The notes under the pieces are model-generated. The model was not told the origin of the DNA, did not search any database, and saw nothing but the letters and a program-made list of their open reading frames with translations. Positions 1-8,947 of a stretch of 25,043 nt of DNA are shown in pieces (position 1 is the first letter of the stretch; the number at the start of each line of letters is the position of its first letter). Origin of the DNA: Spongospora subterranea (Eukaryota > Endomyxa > Phytomyxea > Plasmodiophorida > Plasmodiophoridae); the NCBI GenBank assembly GCA_900404475.1, contig OUQQ01000240.1, positions 2,104 through 27,146 on the forward strand, read 5' to 3'. The position numbers and the translations under genes were made by a program.

Positions 1-503
1 TTTCTAGTCAGGTTAGCTACTTCATCTTCGTTGTAAACGAATATGCTTACCGGGAAGACGGTATGCGGATCGAGATTCACCACATGCGGAGCAATAACTT
101 GCCAGATGTGGTTTTTGGGGATGAAAGGAGACCAGAAAAAAAAAAGAAAAAAAAAAGTCGAAAGAAATCCCGGACAAGGGAACCGAACGACCAGCAAGAT
201 GATGTTAAAAAGGCCAAGACAGAAACCGAAGGTGGTCATTCGACAGAAGCCCCCATGACGCCCACGGAATCAGCCCTCGAAGACGCCAGGGACGCGATTC
301 CTTCAGATTCGCCGTCAACCCCAGATGCAGTAGTCGGCGATGCCACAGCCGCGGTTCCCTCGTCTGAGGTGGACGCACCTGCGGCTGGGTCTGTTGCCTC
401 AGGAATCGTCATCGATGAGGACAAGGACAAAGATACGGAACTTACCACATTGACCACTAACCTGTTGCATCAGACACGACCAATTTCTCAAACTGGAATG
501 TAG
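1..503 (+). CDS. C-terminal fragment of an unidentified protein with a Lys-rich stretch and acidic/Ala-Ser-Pro-rich tail
   Basis: The frame is open from the window edge (codons in phase with position 3) to the TAG ending at 503, so this is the end of a larger gene or its last exon. The TTTCTAG at 1-7 could be a 3' splice site. The first ~45 residues look ordinary and folded (aromatic and hydrophobic). They are followed by a run of about seven lysines and then a Lys/Arg-rich patch that could be a nuclear or nucleolar localisation signal. The remaining ~100 residues are Ala/Ser/Pro/Asp/Glu-rich and probably disordered. I do not recognise the family. About 210 nt of presumed 3' UTR separate it from the convergent MscL gene. 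Coding status is supported by the long open frame; function is unknown. Confidence 0.5.
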   Translation, partial: SSQVSYFIFVVNEYAYREDGMRIEIHHMRSNNLPDVVFGDERRPEKKKKKKSRKKSRTREPNDQQDDVKKAKTETEGGHSTEAPMTPTESALEDARDAIPSDSPSTPDAVVGDATAAVPSSEVDAPAAGSVASGIVIDEDKDKDTELTTLTTNLLHQTRPISQTGM

Positions 504-714
504 ACTTGATCCTTTTGAGCCCATCATTTGTTTTTGATGAGCCATGCAAATGCTAAGCTTTTGCGAAGGTCAGTTCGTTTGTATTTTCCATTATTGTGTC
601 ATATGTTAATGCAGTCGACTATTCTTTTTCATAAAATACATTTCTCAGCAATTTTGGTGAAGTTCCGTTTGTGTTAGTGTTTATTTCTTTGCCGGTCGTC
701 AGCGTTTTATCCGC

Positions 715-1242
715 CTACACATTTTCATCAGGGTGAGGTCCCTTTGGCGCTTCCGGTCGGAGTTCGGAAGTGCAATGCGGGCATCGGGTCGCTTTCGTGT
801 GCACCTTTTGATAGCAGAATTTACATTCGCGCCCCAGATCGCGTGTGATATTGAACGCTGTCATATATAACTTCACCATGAAGAACACCATCACAGACAC
901 AATGAAGAAATTGACTGTAGCTTGTAAAAAAGCTCCATAGTTCCATGTGACAGTTCCATCCTCAATGGCTTGGGCTAGCGATGGGCGGGTATTCCCGTAT
1001 CTCCCAGCGCAGTTTGAACTTAGGCTCCAGTTCATCAGACCGTCTTGAGAAGTGCATTTCAACATGACAAAGTTCTCGTTAAGTTTGTAGGGAATAAAGA
1101 TCGAGACCAGCGGCAGGAACAAATCGTCGACCAGCGATTTGACAATACTTGTGAAGGCCGCACCAATAACCATACCAACGGCCAAATCAATCACATTTCC
1201 ACGATTGATGAAAGCAACGAACTCTCTCATGAGGTGGCGCAT
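715..1242 (-). CDS. mscL: Large-conductance mechanosensitive channel (MscL) with C-terminal zinc ribbon
   Basis: This 175-aa protein resembles bacterial MscL, a homopentameric channel that opens under membrane tension. Residues 5-30 carry the family N-terminus (REF...NRGNVIDLAVGMVIGAAF) leading into TM1 (about 15-45). TM2 spans about 104-128. The loop between them is longer than in E. coli and holds two cysteines (C63, C78). The tail has a C-x2-C...C-x2-C zinc ribbon (C140, C143, C154, C157, then TSEL); from memory some bacterial MscL proteins carry a similar tail. The first ATG in the frame is at 1242. The frame stays open a little further upstream but has no ATG there. No intron is visible, unlike most neighbours. 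Flanking intron-bearing genes argue against bacterial contamination. The cellular membrane is not predictable; plasma or an organelle membrane are both possible. Confidence 0.9.
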   Translation of the reverse strand: MRHLMREFVAFINRGNVIDLAVGMVIGAAFTSIVKSLVDDLFLPLVSIFIPYKLNENFVMLKCTSQDGLMNWSLSSNCAGRYGNTRPSLAQAIEDGTVTWNYGAFLQATVNFFIVSVMVFFMVKLYMTAFNITRDLGRECKFCYQKVHTKATRCPHCTSELRPEAPKGPHPDENV

Positions 1243-1459
1243 TGTTCCGATTTGCAAATTCGAGTTTGGAGTTTCGGATGATTTAGACAATGAATCACGT
1301 TCTTGCAACTTCCGGCTAGTGACCGGAGCTATAGTGAGAAACACACATGAATCAATCGGTTGTCAGTTCTGCGAGTCCAATATCACAAGGAATTCGGTCA
1401 AGAGATTCACCAGGCGGCACCATCCTTTCTAAAAATTGAACAATGTATTTGATGATTGG

Positions 1460-1894
1460 CTATAGAACGTACGAACCAACACGGTCTCGCGGTATCAAAC
1501 GCAGCTCAGTGCCGTGTTTCAAAAACACATTCCCTATTGTAATTCAAATTCTAAGAATAAGAAAAAAACAAAAATGGGCGTTCAACAATACCTGCGGTTT
1601 GTTTACATTGTACGCCGATTCCATCGTTAGTTATGATGGCGCTGGTCTCGAAAGGAACCTTGAATTCTTCGGCCACATATTTAACAACGGCTGTAAAAGG
1701 AGCGGCTTCTGGCACACTTACACTAAAACACGAAACAGATTACACTCAATGGAAGCACATCACGACCACAACCATACACGCGGAACGGCAACTTCGGATC
1801 GGACGCGAGAATAACCTTGAAGGTGACCTTATTGGCTGACGACCTGATGCGGTGTCAGCTGATGACCATTCTAAAGGGCACTTCAGGTTTACAT
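1460..1894 (-). CDS. UFM1: Ubiquitin-fold modifier 1 (UFM1)
   Basis: Four exons (minus strand): 1894-1893 (AT of the start codon), 1843-1778, 1722-1592 and 1533-1460, separated by introns of 49, 55 and 58 nt with GT-AG ends. The spliced product is 90 aa and follows animal UFM1 almost throughout: the [15 protein letters not shown] strand, VAEEFKVP helix, [10 protein letters not shown], then [22 protein letters not shown]1 is a ubiquitin-like modifier conjugated by UBA5, UFC1 and UFL1, mainly at the ER and on ribosomes. G86 is the residue exposed after UFSP protease removes the short C-terminal extension, here SYVL instead of the animal SC. The start is an inference: the 1843 exon lacks an in-frame ATG, and splicing AT to its leading G restores Met-Ser-Ser-Ala. 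The last three exons are secure. Confidence 0.92.
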
Positions 1895-2411
1895 ATGGGA
1901 GGTAGAAAGGGATCAGGAAAAGGCCAATAGCCGGCGATAGGTGCACCACCACCTGTCGATGATCGGATCGCGACACAGTGTAACCGTTGCGCCAGGACGA
2001 CGGCCACGGTCCCCACCGGACAAATATTGTTACCGACTGGGGGCCCGTCCAAATCAACACTCTCAAACCATCGATTGCAGCGCGTGCTATAATTTGCCCA
2101 TACATGAAGCTGTACGTCGGTCGAAACATGTAATAAAAGATTAGTATTGATATACAGGTTATGGATAACCGTCACTACCAACTGATGGGAGATAATTCGT
2201 CCTTCAAACTGCTCTTTGAGAGTTTCAGGCTCTCCAGCGAATTGTAGTTGCTCGGCAATACAGTTGTAGGACCATGTGAGATTATGATGCTCATTTGGTC
2301 TGAATCGGCATCGGTGATGTGAGGAATAATGTTGATATGGCTCTCCCGGGATGCATTAACGAGAGGGTCGTTAGCTATTTCATCTCGCAATACGTCAACA
2401 TTGGACTCCAC
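1855..2411 (-). CDS. Possible multi-exon gene of unknown function (3' part)
   Basis: Two exon-like blocks on the minus strand. The upstream block begins after a strong acceptor (T7GTAG at about 2412-2421) and stays open to about 2176. An intron with GTAG at its 5' end, a TACTAAT branch-like motif and a CGTACAG acceptor lies at about 2112-2182. The downstream block then reads to a TGA at 1855-1857. It contains several Cys residues and an N-x-S/T sequon (WANYSTRC), suggesting a luminal or extracellular domain. The frame joining the blocks is ambiguous; an extra ~57-nt intron would make it continuous. The predicted end overlaps the first intron of UFM1 on the same strand. No family is recognised, and exon boundaries are tentative. 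Confidence 0.3.
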
Positions 2412-2421
2412 ATATTTCTAC

Positions 2422-3699
2422 AAAAAAACAATCGGGACGAATTCGTTTGATTGTGCACGAATCATCGTCAAAAGTTGGTGACAGGGCGATTTTCCAAGGA
2501 TCTCTGGCGATGCTTTGGGATTTTTACCGATCAAACATTTCAAATTGGTGAATACGACAACAAACGCGATGACCTCCGATACCACTTTATTACACAGGCC
2601 GCTCCTGTCTTTAATGTGATCAAAGGATGGCTCTCCCTGGTCGGTAGCACCATATCCGAATTGGGGTGAGAACTGCTCCTGGACCAGGAACACAGAAACC
2701 CGGGCAAGATTTGGCAACACGACAGAGGGGACAATTGAACGAGATGTCAGTCAGTGCAAACATATGGGAGAACGAGCGCTATGAATATTGGGAATCATTG
2801 CCAACGCTGTCTTCTGCATAATAATAAACAGTGTCTGTTGGTCGTGGTCAGCGCCAGTGCTTCATGTCAATTGTGTTAATGGGGCGTTGAACCGCGCGTG
2901 AGACACTACGATCGGACAATGGCCAACAAGGAATAGATTGTGATTGTGCCAGACCGTGATGATCGGGTGTGACACTGCTCCCCCAGGTCAAACTCAACAC
3001 TGGTTCGAATTCCGACACGATTCCTTTCGAAGTTGTCCTCAATCCTTGTGTAATACCTGCGATGGGCCCTTATTGTTAGCAGGGTGCAGTCGTTGGGCAA
3101 CTGGGGCCCTCGAACCACATTTGGCGATGATGGTGACGAGAGAAGCGCCGCATCGGATGATCACGTTGGTCAAATCACAGGTTGGCCAATGCCCGGTCGA
3201 CGCTTCTAGCGAACCGATTAATTGACAACAATTTCCGTTGCACAATATACGAATAATTGAGATGGATTGGTGGTACTGTATAAGATGACGGCTATGAGGC
3301 AATTCAAAACCAGGGGACGGTTCTCATGGGGGTTATATTGTGGCTGTCCAGCACCAGTTTGGGACGAAGGAAAAGGCGTTCAAATTAGACAACAAATACA
3401 ACTGATCCACGATTTGACTGCGCTTTTCCAATCAATTTTGTCACAACTAGTTTCAGTTTGAGCCCGGTGAATATCAATTTCAAGGAAATTTATGCAGGAG
3501 AACAATATCGCTATAAATTCGCGACGAAAACAAGTGAAGCGCCTGAACAGTCGGCAAGAAGGTGAACGATTTCAAGACATCTCATCTCAAATTACCCATT
3601 TCCATCGTTTTCCAATTAAGGAAAGTCCGTGGCGGAGTCCGCCGTAACTGGAACCGGAGTCCGTCAAGGGTGATTGAGGTCAAGCCAGACCTGGCGAAG
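2422..3699. other. Unresolved region upstream of UTP15
   Basis: About 1.3 kb in which no gene can be assigned. Open minus-strand stretches (2418-2720, 3039-3302) include a hydrophobic segment (AFVVVF) and a Cys-containing piece that could be further 5' exons of the gene ending at 1855. Candidate donors and acceptors do not give one consistent frame. The plus strand also has open stretches (2451-2669, 2944-3225, 3267-3461) without recognisable similarity. Everything from about 3500 to 3699 is likely promoter and 5' UTR of UTP15. Confidence 0.3.
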
Positions 3700-5392
3700 A
3701 TGGTTGTTGAGCAAGTGGATGGGCGATTCCGGAAGGTCCAGATACCTTTATTCTTGGCAGATCCCGATCGGATAACGGCCGAGGATAGATATTGGTCCTC
3801 GTTCAAGGTCGGCAAAAAAAACAATTACATTTTCCCGATCGTTTGTTTCGAATTTCCGCGGGAGTTGTTTATAATCGTGAAATTGGCAAATTTCTGAGGA
3901 TAGATATTGTGATCAGGGCGTTGATACGGCTCCCCATTTGGCTGCGGTTTCGTCGTTATCGTTTTCCCCGGTATCGCCATGCGATCTGGTTGCCAGCGCG
4001 TCCACCCGACTACACATATACGATGGCGCCACGCTCGCCGCCAAGAAGACCATCAGCAAATTCAAGGACGTGGTGACCTGTGGATCGTATCGTGCAGACG
4101 GGGCGCTGATCGCTGCCGGTACCAAAGATAACCGCCTGAAAGTGTTTGACGTCAGGTCCCGCGTATTGCTCAAGGAATTCAGTGGCCATTCAGATGCGGT
4201 AGTCCCATTATTGTTCCTGTTGTTGATCGGTTGTTCTAACGCCATATTCAGGTACGCGTGGCCCAGTTCTCGCCGTTATCGTTGACCAGCGTGTTGTCGG
4301 GATCGGATGATTCCACAGTCCGGTTATGGGATCTGCCTTCCGGCAAGACGAATGTTGTGTTCCAAGGGCACAGCGATATGGTCAGGGCAGCGTGTCAGGC
4401 ATCGTCATCGTCGTGGATTACGGCGTCCTACGACCACACGATGCGATGGTGGGATGAGCGTACAGGGAGGTGTGAGAGGAAGGTGGACGTGGGCGGTCCC
4501 TGCGACGCCCTTGCCATCTGCCCTGGTGGCGCTACGATCGCCACTGGTGGTGTGAACGGGATCAGCATATGGAGTCTGTTGACGGCCCAGCTGGTCCATC
4601 ATCTGCCTAATCCCGTCACCTGTCTGGCCGTTGATCCAGTCAAGGGGCGCCTTCTCTCGGGTTCGGCCGATCAAACCCTCAACATCATCGATATCGACAC
4701 ATTCAATATCACACACAGTATTAGGCAATCGGTGATTTCACCCCTCTTATTGCCGACAATCTTAGTATCTGACCGCCTCTGTCCAGGCCTCAATCAGTTC
4801 TATCGCCATATCCCCAGAGGTTATCGCCATCGGTATGGCCGACGGGCAACTTTCGCTGAGGCAACGCCGCCCTGGTGTTGTCCCCGCGCCATTGCCGACC
4901 CCACATGGTGGCACCAGGCGCTACTTCATGCGAGGGACGAACCGCTCCGTTCCCCAACAGGAGGATTACCGGGTCGATCTCGAACGAGGTCCCAAACTCA
5001 AACCCTATGACACATTCATGAAAAAGCACCAATTCGCGTCCGCCCTGAACTCGGTCCTGAGCACAATGAATCCCAATATAATATCGGGGATATTGCACGA
5101 GCTTCGCGCGCGGGACGCCATGATCGTGGCGATCAGCGGAAGAGATGATCAAGGCCTGGAACCGTTGCTCAGGTTCCTGGTCAAGTACGTGACCGACCCC
5201 AGGCACACCCGCCTTCTCCGGGACGTGGCCGACTGCATCCTGGATGTGTACGCCGACAACGTGGGCCAATCTCCCGCCGTCGATCGCCTGTTCCGCAACC
5301 TGGAGTCGAAGATCTCGGAGCAGATGGCGCTACGACCGATTATGATGCGATTAGCCGGACAGATCGATATGATTACAAATACCACATCTTAA
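3700..5392 (+). CDS. UTP15: U3 small nucleolar RNA-associated protein 15 (UTP15), WD40
   Basis: Four exons: 3700-3807, 3917-4198, 4252-4731 and 4787-5392 (TAA), introns of 109, 53 and 55 nt, total 491 aa against 518 in human. UTP15 belongs to the t-UTP/UTP-A subcomplex of the small-subunit processome, which binds nascent pre-rRNA in the nucleolus and supports its transcription and early cleavage. The N-terminal segment with DRYWSSFK matches the family's DTLYWNNYK region. It is followed by WD40 blades (SLSFSPVSP, FSGHSDAV, SGSDDSTVRLWDLPSG, QGHSDMVR, ASYDHTMRWWD, LSGSADQTLNI, AIGMADGQLSL). The C-terminal helical UTP15 domain (about 330-491) has KLKPYD, HQFASALNSVLS and the VGQSPAVDRLF motif. 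The start ATG is placed where human UTP15 aligns; the frame is open further upstream. The gene ends 50 nt from the convergent DBR1. Confidence 0.94.
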
Positions 5393-5442
5393 TGAATCTA
5401 ACAAACCAATTTTTAACTGTTTTGTTGTCGCGAGAAAGTGTG

Positions 5443-6731
5443 TCATATATCGATGTTTATTTCGTCGGGATTATCGACGTGCGCGATCGGCCTTTTGCTG
5501 ATGAAAGGATCTGGTACACCGATACGGTTGTAGAAGGCGGTCGCCTGAGGATTCTCGTTAAGCGATGGCGGGACACCACGAAGTGAATCGCCTTCGACGT
5601 ATGCCGGGGAAACTGCCACGAAATCTTGGGGGGATATGGTCAGATCGGTGGCACTGAACTCAGCGAGGTCGTCCGGGGTGATGGAGTAATCGGGAATCGG
5701 GGGAGAATGCTGATCTAAAGAAAGGTATGGGGAGGCAGCTCGGCTGATCGCCAACCATTCGGGATCGTGTGAGAGAACCCGCGAATGATCCGCATTGGGG
5801 AACGACAGAACCTGAAGAAAGTCGCGATGTTCGAGACATTTATCTAGAGCCAGGAACTTAGTGAATTGCGAGTCGGAGTGGGGAACGACGGCAGCAAACT
5901 TGACATGAAGATGGGCGGAAAGCCAATACGACGGCTTGAGCTTCTTTAAAAGCTGTAATGTTTCCGGATTTCCTATGAACGATTTATACAGTTATTCAAC
6001 GATGATTCGGCGAACGAAACACAATGGAAACCTAGACGATCGTTGTGGACGTCTTCCTGAAAGAACGGTTTCCGCCTGAGTAATGCGTCACAATCGCCAT
6101 ATGCCGTTATTCCAACAGGCCAATCGTGAGACATGAAGATGTCAATCGGTGACGATATCTAGATCAATGTTGGAGGGCGCGTCTCGGACTGACCCATCAT
6201 CATCGCAGCTGGACGTACCTTCCGCATTCGCACGACATCGTACTCGCGAATATGGTAAATGGATCGAACATGATTGTCGTTGAGCGGGAACTGCTCAAAG
6301 TACCCCGAGCGATATCCATAGGATTTATAGATGCCGCTGAGGCCGGCAATACGCAGTCCAGCGAACCGAACGACGTTAGCGACTCCCATGAAATAGATAT
6401 TTGGCGCTGCCCAACCACCAGGGAACAGCTCCATATTGTAGGACGATGCCTCGTGATTGCCCCCGATAAATATGGTGAGAACAGGGGCGATGGACTGACC
6501 CGAGTAATACTTGTAGAAAGTTCGCATCGATCTGAACTTCGCCGGACACGACATTGCCATTAAATCATCAGGATTACGAACGGCTTGGAAATCGCCACAT
6601 ATCAGGACGAGATCGATGGGAGTCCCATTCTCTCGCAGATGATTGACGGAGCGATAGATATCGTCTAGTTCGCCATGAGCACATCCTATGACGGCGACAT
6701 TCAGCGGTGCCGGCGCCAGCCCATCTGTCAT
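5443..6731 (-). CDS. DBR1: RNA lariat debranching enzyme (DBR1)
   Basis: Three exons on the minus strand: 6731-6219, 6158-6032 and 5972-5443, with introns of 60 and 59 nt, giving 389 aa. DBR1 is a nuclear metallophosphoesterase that hydrolyses the 2'-5' bond of excised intron lariats. Catalytic signatures are all present: GCAHGELDDIY with the DBR1-typical Cys (C17, H19), CGDFQAVRN (D47), GGNHE (N92, H93), SHDW (H182) and SAHLHVKFA (H234, H236). The conserved lariat-recognition region GGWAAPNIYFMG and FLALDKC...HRDFLQ also match. The C-terminal tail is shorter than in human but keeps the NPDEI motif. The start at 6731 matches the family N-terminus; an in-frame upstream ATG at 6830 would add 33 residues. 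An intron-dense genome gives the enzyme plenty of substrate. Confidence 0.95.
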
Positions 6732-7056
6732 ATTGGCCGACCTCGCCGCTTTAGACGCTAACGGGCGACACCCGATTCCGATCTGGGAGATGTTGTTTAG
6801 CGAGGTCCGTCTACACCTCGACCAGAACATGTAATAATGAGGGTTGGTCTTGTCATGGGCCGGGCCAGTACGGGGGGCCTGTACTGTACTGTAGGGGGAC
6901 AGGGACCGGGGACGCCACTTTACCGACTGTATACACACTAGAGTACCGTAGACCACGGCAAAAGGCACTGGAAGTTTCTTCTTGTTCGAGCACAGCTCTC
7001 TTTGTGAAGTTATAGCCCACAAACCCAACACACAACCTGGTTCAGGTGGTTTTCGA

Positions 7057-7550
7057 TCACAGCCCGCTCTCAGCGAAAGCCTCACCGTAATCGGCGAAAA
7101 GTTTTGCTGCGCTGGAACCCGTCGACACCTTGCCCAAAACGTCATTTCGCAACCCGTACTGGTACACGTCGCCTGCCCGGTTTGGCGATAATGACGGGTT
7201 CACAGATGATGGAAATGCCAGTTCGACACGGGGATAACTGCCCGCTGTAATATATTCTATCAACCGTAGAACCCATTTCTCTAAGGCCACATGTTCGTGG
7301 GCGGCCAACGGTTAGATTAACGGGATGACGAGACCAGTCTAACGATGGGCGCTCATTGGCAAAATATCAAAGGATGCCATACCCGATCTGGCATATCTCG
7401 TAATTTCACGCCAATCGACACAATTCAAGCACATGTCACCCATCATCGCCGGACGATGATCAATCAACTGAAAATCAGACCGTACCGTCCTAGTGGCAGC
7501 GTCATCTATCAACTCCCGTGCAAACGGCGGAAGCAATGAAGGTAAAGTTG
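7057..7550 (-). CDS. Unidentified protein, two C-terminal exons
   Basis: Two exons can be inferred. The first runs 7550-7344, after a pyrimidine-rich acceptor ending GGCAATCAG. The second runs 7280-7057 and ends in TGA. They are joined across a 63-nt intron containing a CTAAC branch-like motif. Splicing gives a continuous frame of about 142 residues including LIDHRPAMMGDM, VDWREITRYARSGMASFD, QKWVLRLIEYI and a tail KLFADYGEAFAESGL. No in-frame ATG is visible, so upstream exons should exist, perhaps among the minus-strand pieces at 7600-8100. I do not recognise the family. The charged, well-mixed composition and good splice sites favour a real gene. It lies upstream of DBR1 on the same strand. 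Confidence 0.45.
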
Positions 7551-7641
7551 CTGATTGCCAAGAAGAAGGAACAAAAACAGTTTTCCATGGACCATTCCCT
7601 ACAGATGATGGGCACTAGAGGATCATTGGCGATATGTGTGA

Positions 7642-8132
7642 TACTGGACCAAGAAAATTTGGCGGGGAAACATTCGCATTGTTCATGGAATTATGAGCGA
7701 TGTGGTGCTTGGAATTCCACCAATCCAGGTCAATGTCATGATAAACGGGAGGATATCTGCAGTGAGTGTTGTCCCCCTTCAACAGATACAATCGCTGCCT
7801 TCCATAAATCACGTATTGGGATTCAAATTGATCGACCAAATAATGTGAGCGGGAAAGTGTATAGATCATATTGTGGAATTGTATTGGAATGAATAACTGT
7901 ACTCGGCAGCCAACTCCAACGGCAACCGATATCAACCTAGATCTGAACTCTGATCCTTGAACCACGAGTTGAGCGATGAGAACCTTTATTCTGCTGGTCA
8001 AGCAACGTCAGAAGGACCTGTGTTTTCTCATTGCTGATAATCGTCTGACTATATTTGACGCCGAGAAGATTCGTCTTCCTGTTGGACTCGTCTTCCTGTT
8101 GGCAAAATTTTAGCCGACATTCCAGATTTCAT
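7642..8132. repeat. Copy 1 of a 491-bp direct repeat (probable unmerged contig overlap)
   Basis: Positions 7642-8132 match 8134-8624 almost base for base. The differences I see are one inserted C (CCATAAA versus CCACTAAA), one T/C change, a 4-T versus 3-T run and one C/T change. A lone N at 8133 sits exactly between the copies. The left copy ends at the same base (GATTTCAT) where the right copy continues into unique sequence. This is the pattern of two contig ends that overlap but were joined instead of merged, so the locus is probably single copy. Copy 1 keeps the coding frame of the minus-strand exon at its 4-base homopolymer. Confidence 0.9.
7823..8095 (-). CDS. Unidentified protein, partial exons inside repeat copy 1
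   Basis: On the minus strand an exon-like block from about 8095 reads EDESNRKTN, LLGVKYSQTIISNEKTQ and VLLTLLDQQNKG before a donor near 7965-7961. An intron of about 65 nt with a GAGTACAG acceptor leads to a second block starting 7896, which reads TIPQYDLYTFPLTLFGRSI and a TGA at 7823-7825. The text looks protein-like but I cannot place it in a family, and the true start is not visible. The second copy (8315-8587) carries the same exons but its 3-T run breaks the frame, as expected for a sequencing error. It may be the 5' part of the gene ending at 7057; alternative splice sites could remove the TGA. Confidence 0.4.
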
Positions 8133-8133
8133 N

Positions 8134-8624
8134 TACTGGACCAAGAAAATTTGGCGGGGAAACATTCGCATTGTTCATGGAATTATGAGCGATGTGGTGC
8201 TTGGAATTCCACCAATCCAGGTCAATGTCATGATAAACGGGAGGATATCTGCAGTGAGTGTTGTCCCCCTTCAACAGATACAATCGCTGCCTTCCACTAA
8301 ATCACGTATTGGGATTCAAATTGATCGACCAAATAATGTGAGCGGGAAAGTGTATAGATCATATTGTGGAATTGTATTGGAATGAATAACTGTACTCGGC
8401 AGCCAACTCCAACGGCAACCGATATCAACCTAGATCTGAACTCTGATCCTTGAACCACGAGTTGAGCGATGAGAACCTCTATTCTGCTGGTCAAGCAACG
8501 TCAGAAGGACCTGTGTTTCTCATTGCTGATAATCGTCTGACTATATTTGACGCCGAGAAGATTCGTCTTCCTGTTGGACTCGTCTTCCTGTTGGCAAAAT
8601 TTTAGCTGACATTCCAGATTTCAT
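8134..8624. repeat. Copy 2 of the 491-bp direct repeat
   Basis: Near-identical to 7642-8132, beginning immediately after the single N. After 8624 it continues into the unique sequence leading to the CD36-family gene. It contains the same internal short direct repeat (CCAACAGGAAGACGA on the minus strand, twice in tandem). The reading-frame break in this copy comes from a homopolymer one base shorter, which points to low-quality contig-end sequence. Confidence 0.88.
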
Positions 8625-8947
8625 TTGGATTTCCGTATTGATTGCAGATGACTAACTGATCTGGTCGATAAATGGGAGGATCACTTAAAATCGTGTCGTT
8701 CATCCCCAAAAGCCCATCTGTGTTCAGGTTGTTGATCTATCTATCTGTCGTGGCGATCGCACAATGGACCGTACTGCACTGTCATCAAATATCCCCAGAA
8801 GATCACTTACTATGGCGCTACCGCCCCCGATATTTTCTTTCCCGAATCAGATCGCGAACGATCGATCTGTGTGGTCTGATCCCTTGTGCTATTGTGTAAA
8901 TCGGTTGTTGCAATCCCGATTGCAATAATCTATCGCCCCTCATCCAA
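8625..8947. other. Intergenic region 5' of the CD36-family gene
   Basis: A 323-nt stretch between the duplicated block and the receptor gene. A plus-strand ATG at 8672 opens a 75-codon frame with one hydrophobic segment, ending at 8899, but no splice site links it to the receptor and nothing in it is recognisable. It most likely holds the promoter and 5' UTR. Confidence 0.35.

Noticed and set aside
715..1242. MscL as bacterial contamination
   Set aside because: It lies in continuous sequence only about 200 nt from a clearly eukaryotic, intron-bearing UFM1 gene, with no N or sign of a join.
2944..3225. Plus-strand frame with a Cys/His pattern resembling a C1 zinc finger
   Set aside because: Spacing between the first His and the first Cys pair is wrong and the later Cys/His ligands are missing.
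6732..7145. Full 138-codon extension of the DBR1 frame to 7145
   Set aside because: The family starts at the catalytic domain, and the extension overlaps the end of the upstream gene; only the ATG at 6830 is worth testing.
7615..8001. Single long minus-strand frame across the first repeat copy
   Set aside because: Splice signals and protein-like text favour another frame (exons at 8095-7965 and from 7896); the single frame runs through likely introns.
7642..8624. Tandem duplication as a recent biological event or element insertion
   Set aside because: The lone N between copies, exact contig-end geometry and homopolymer-type differences fit an assembly join better.
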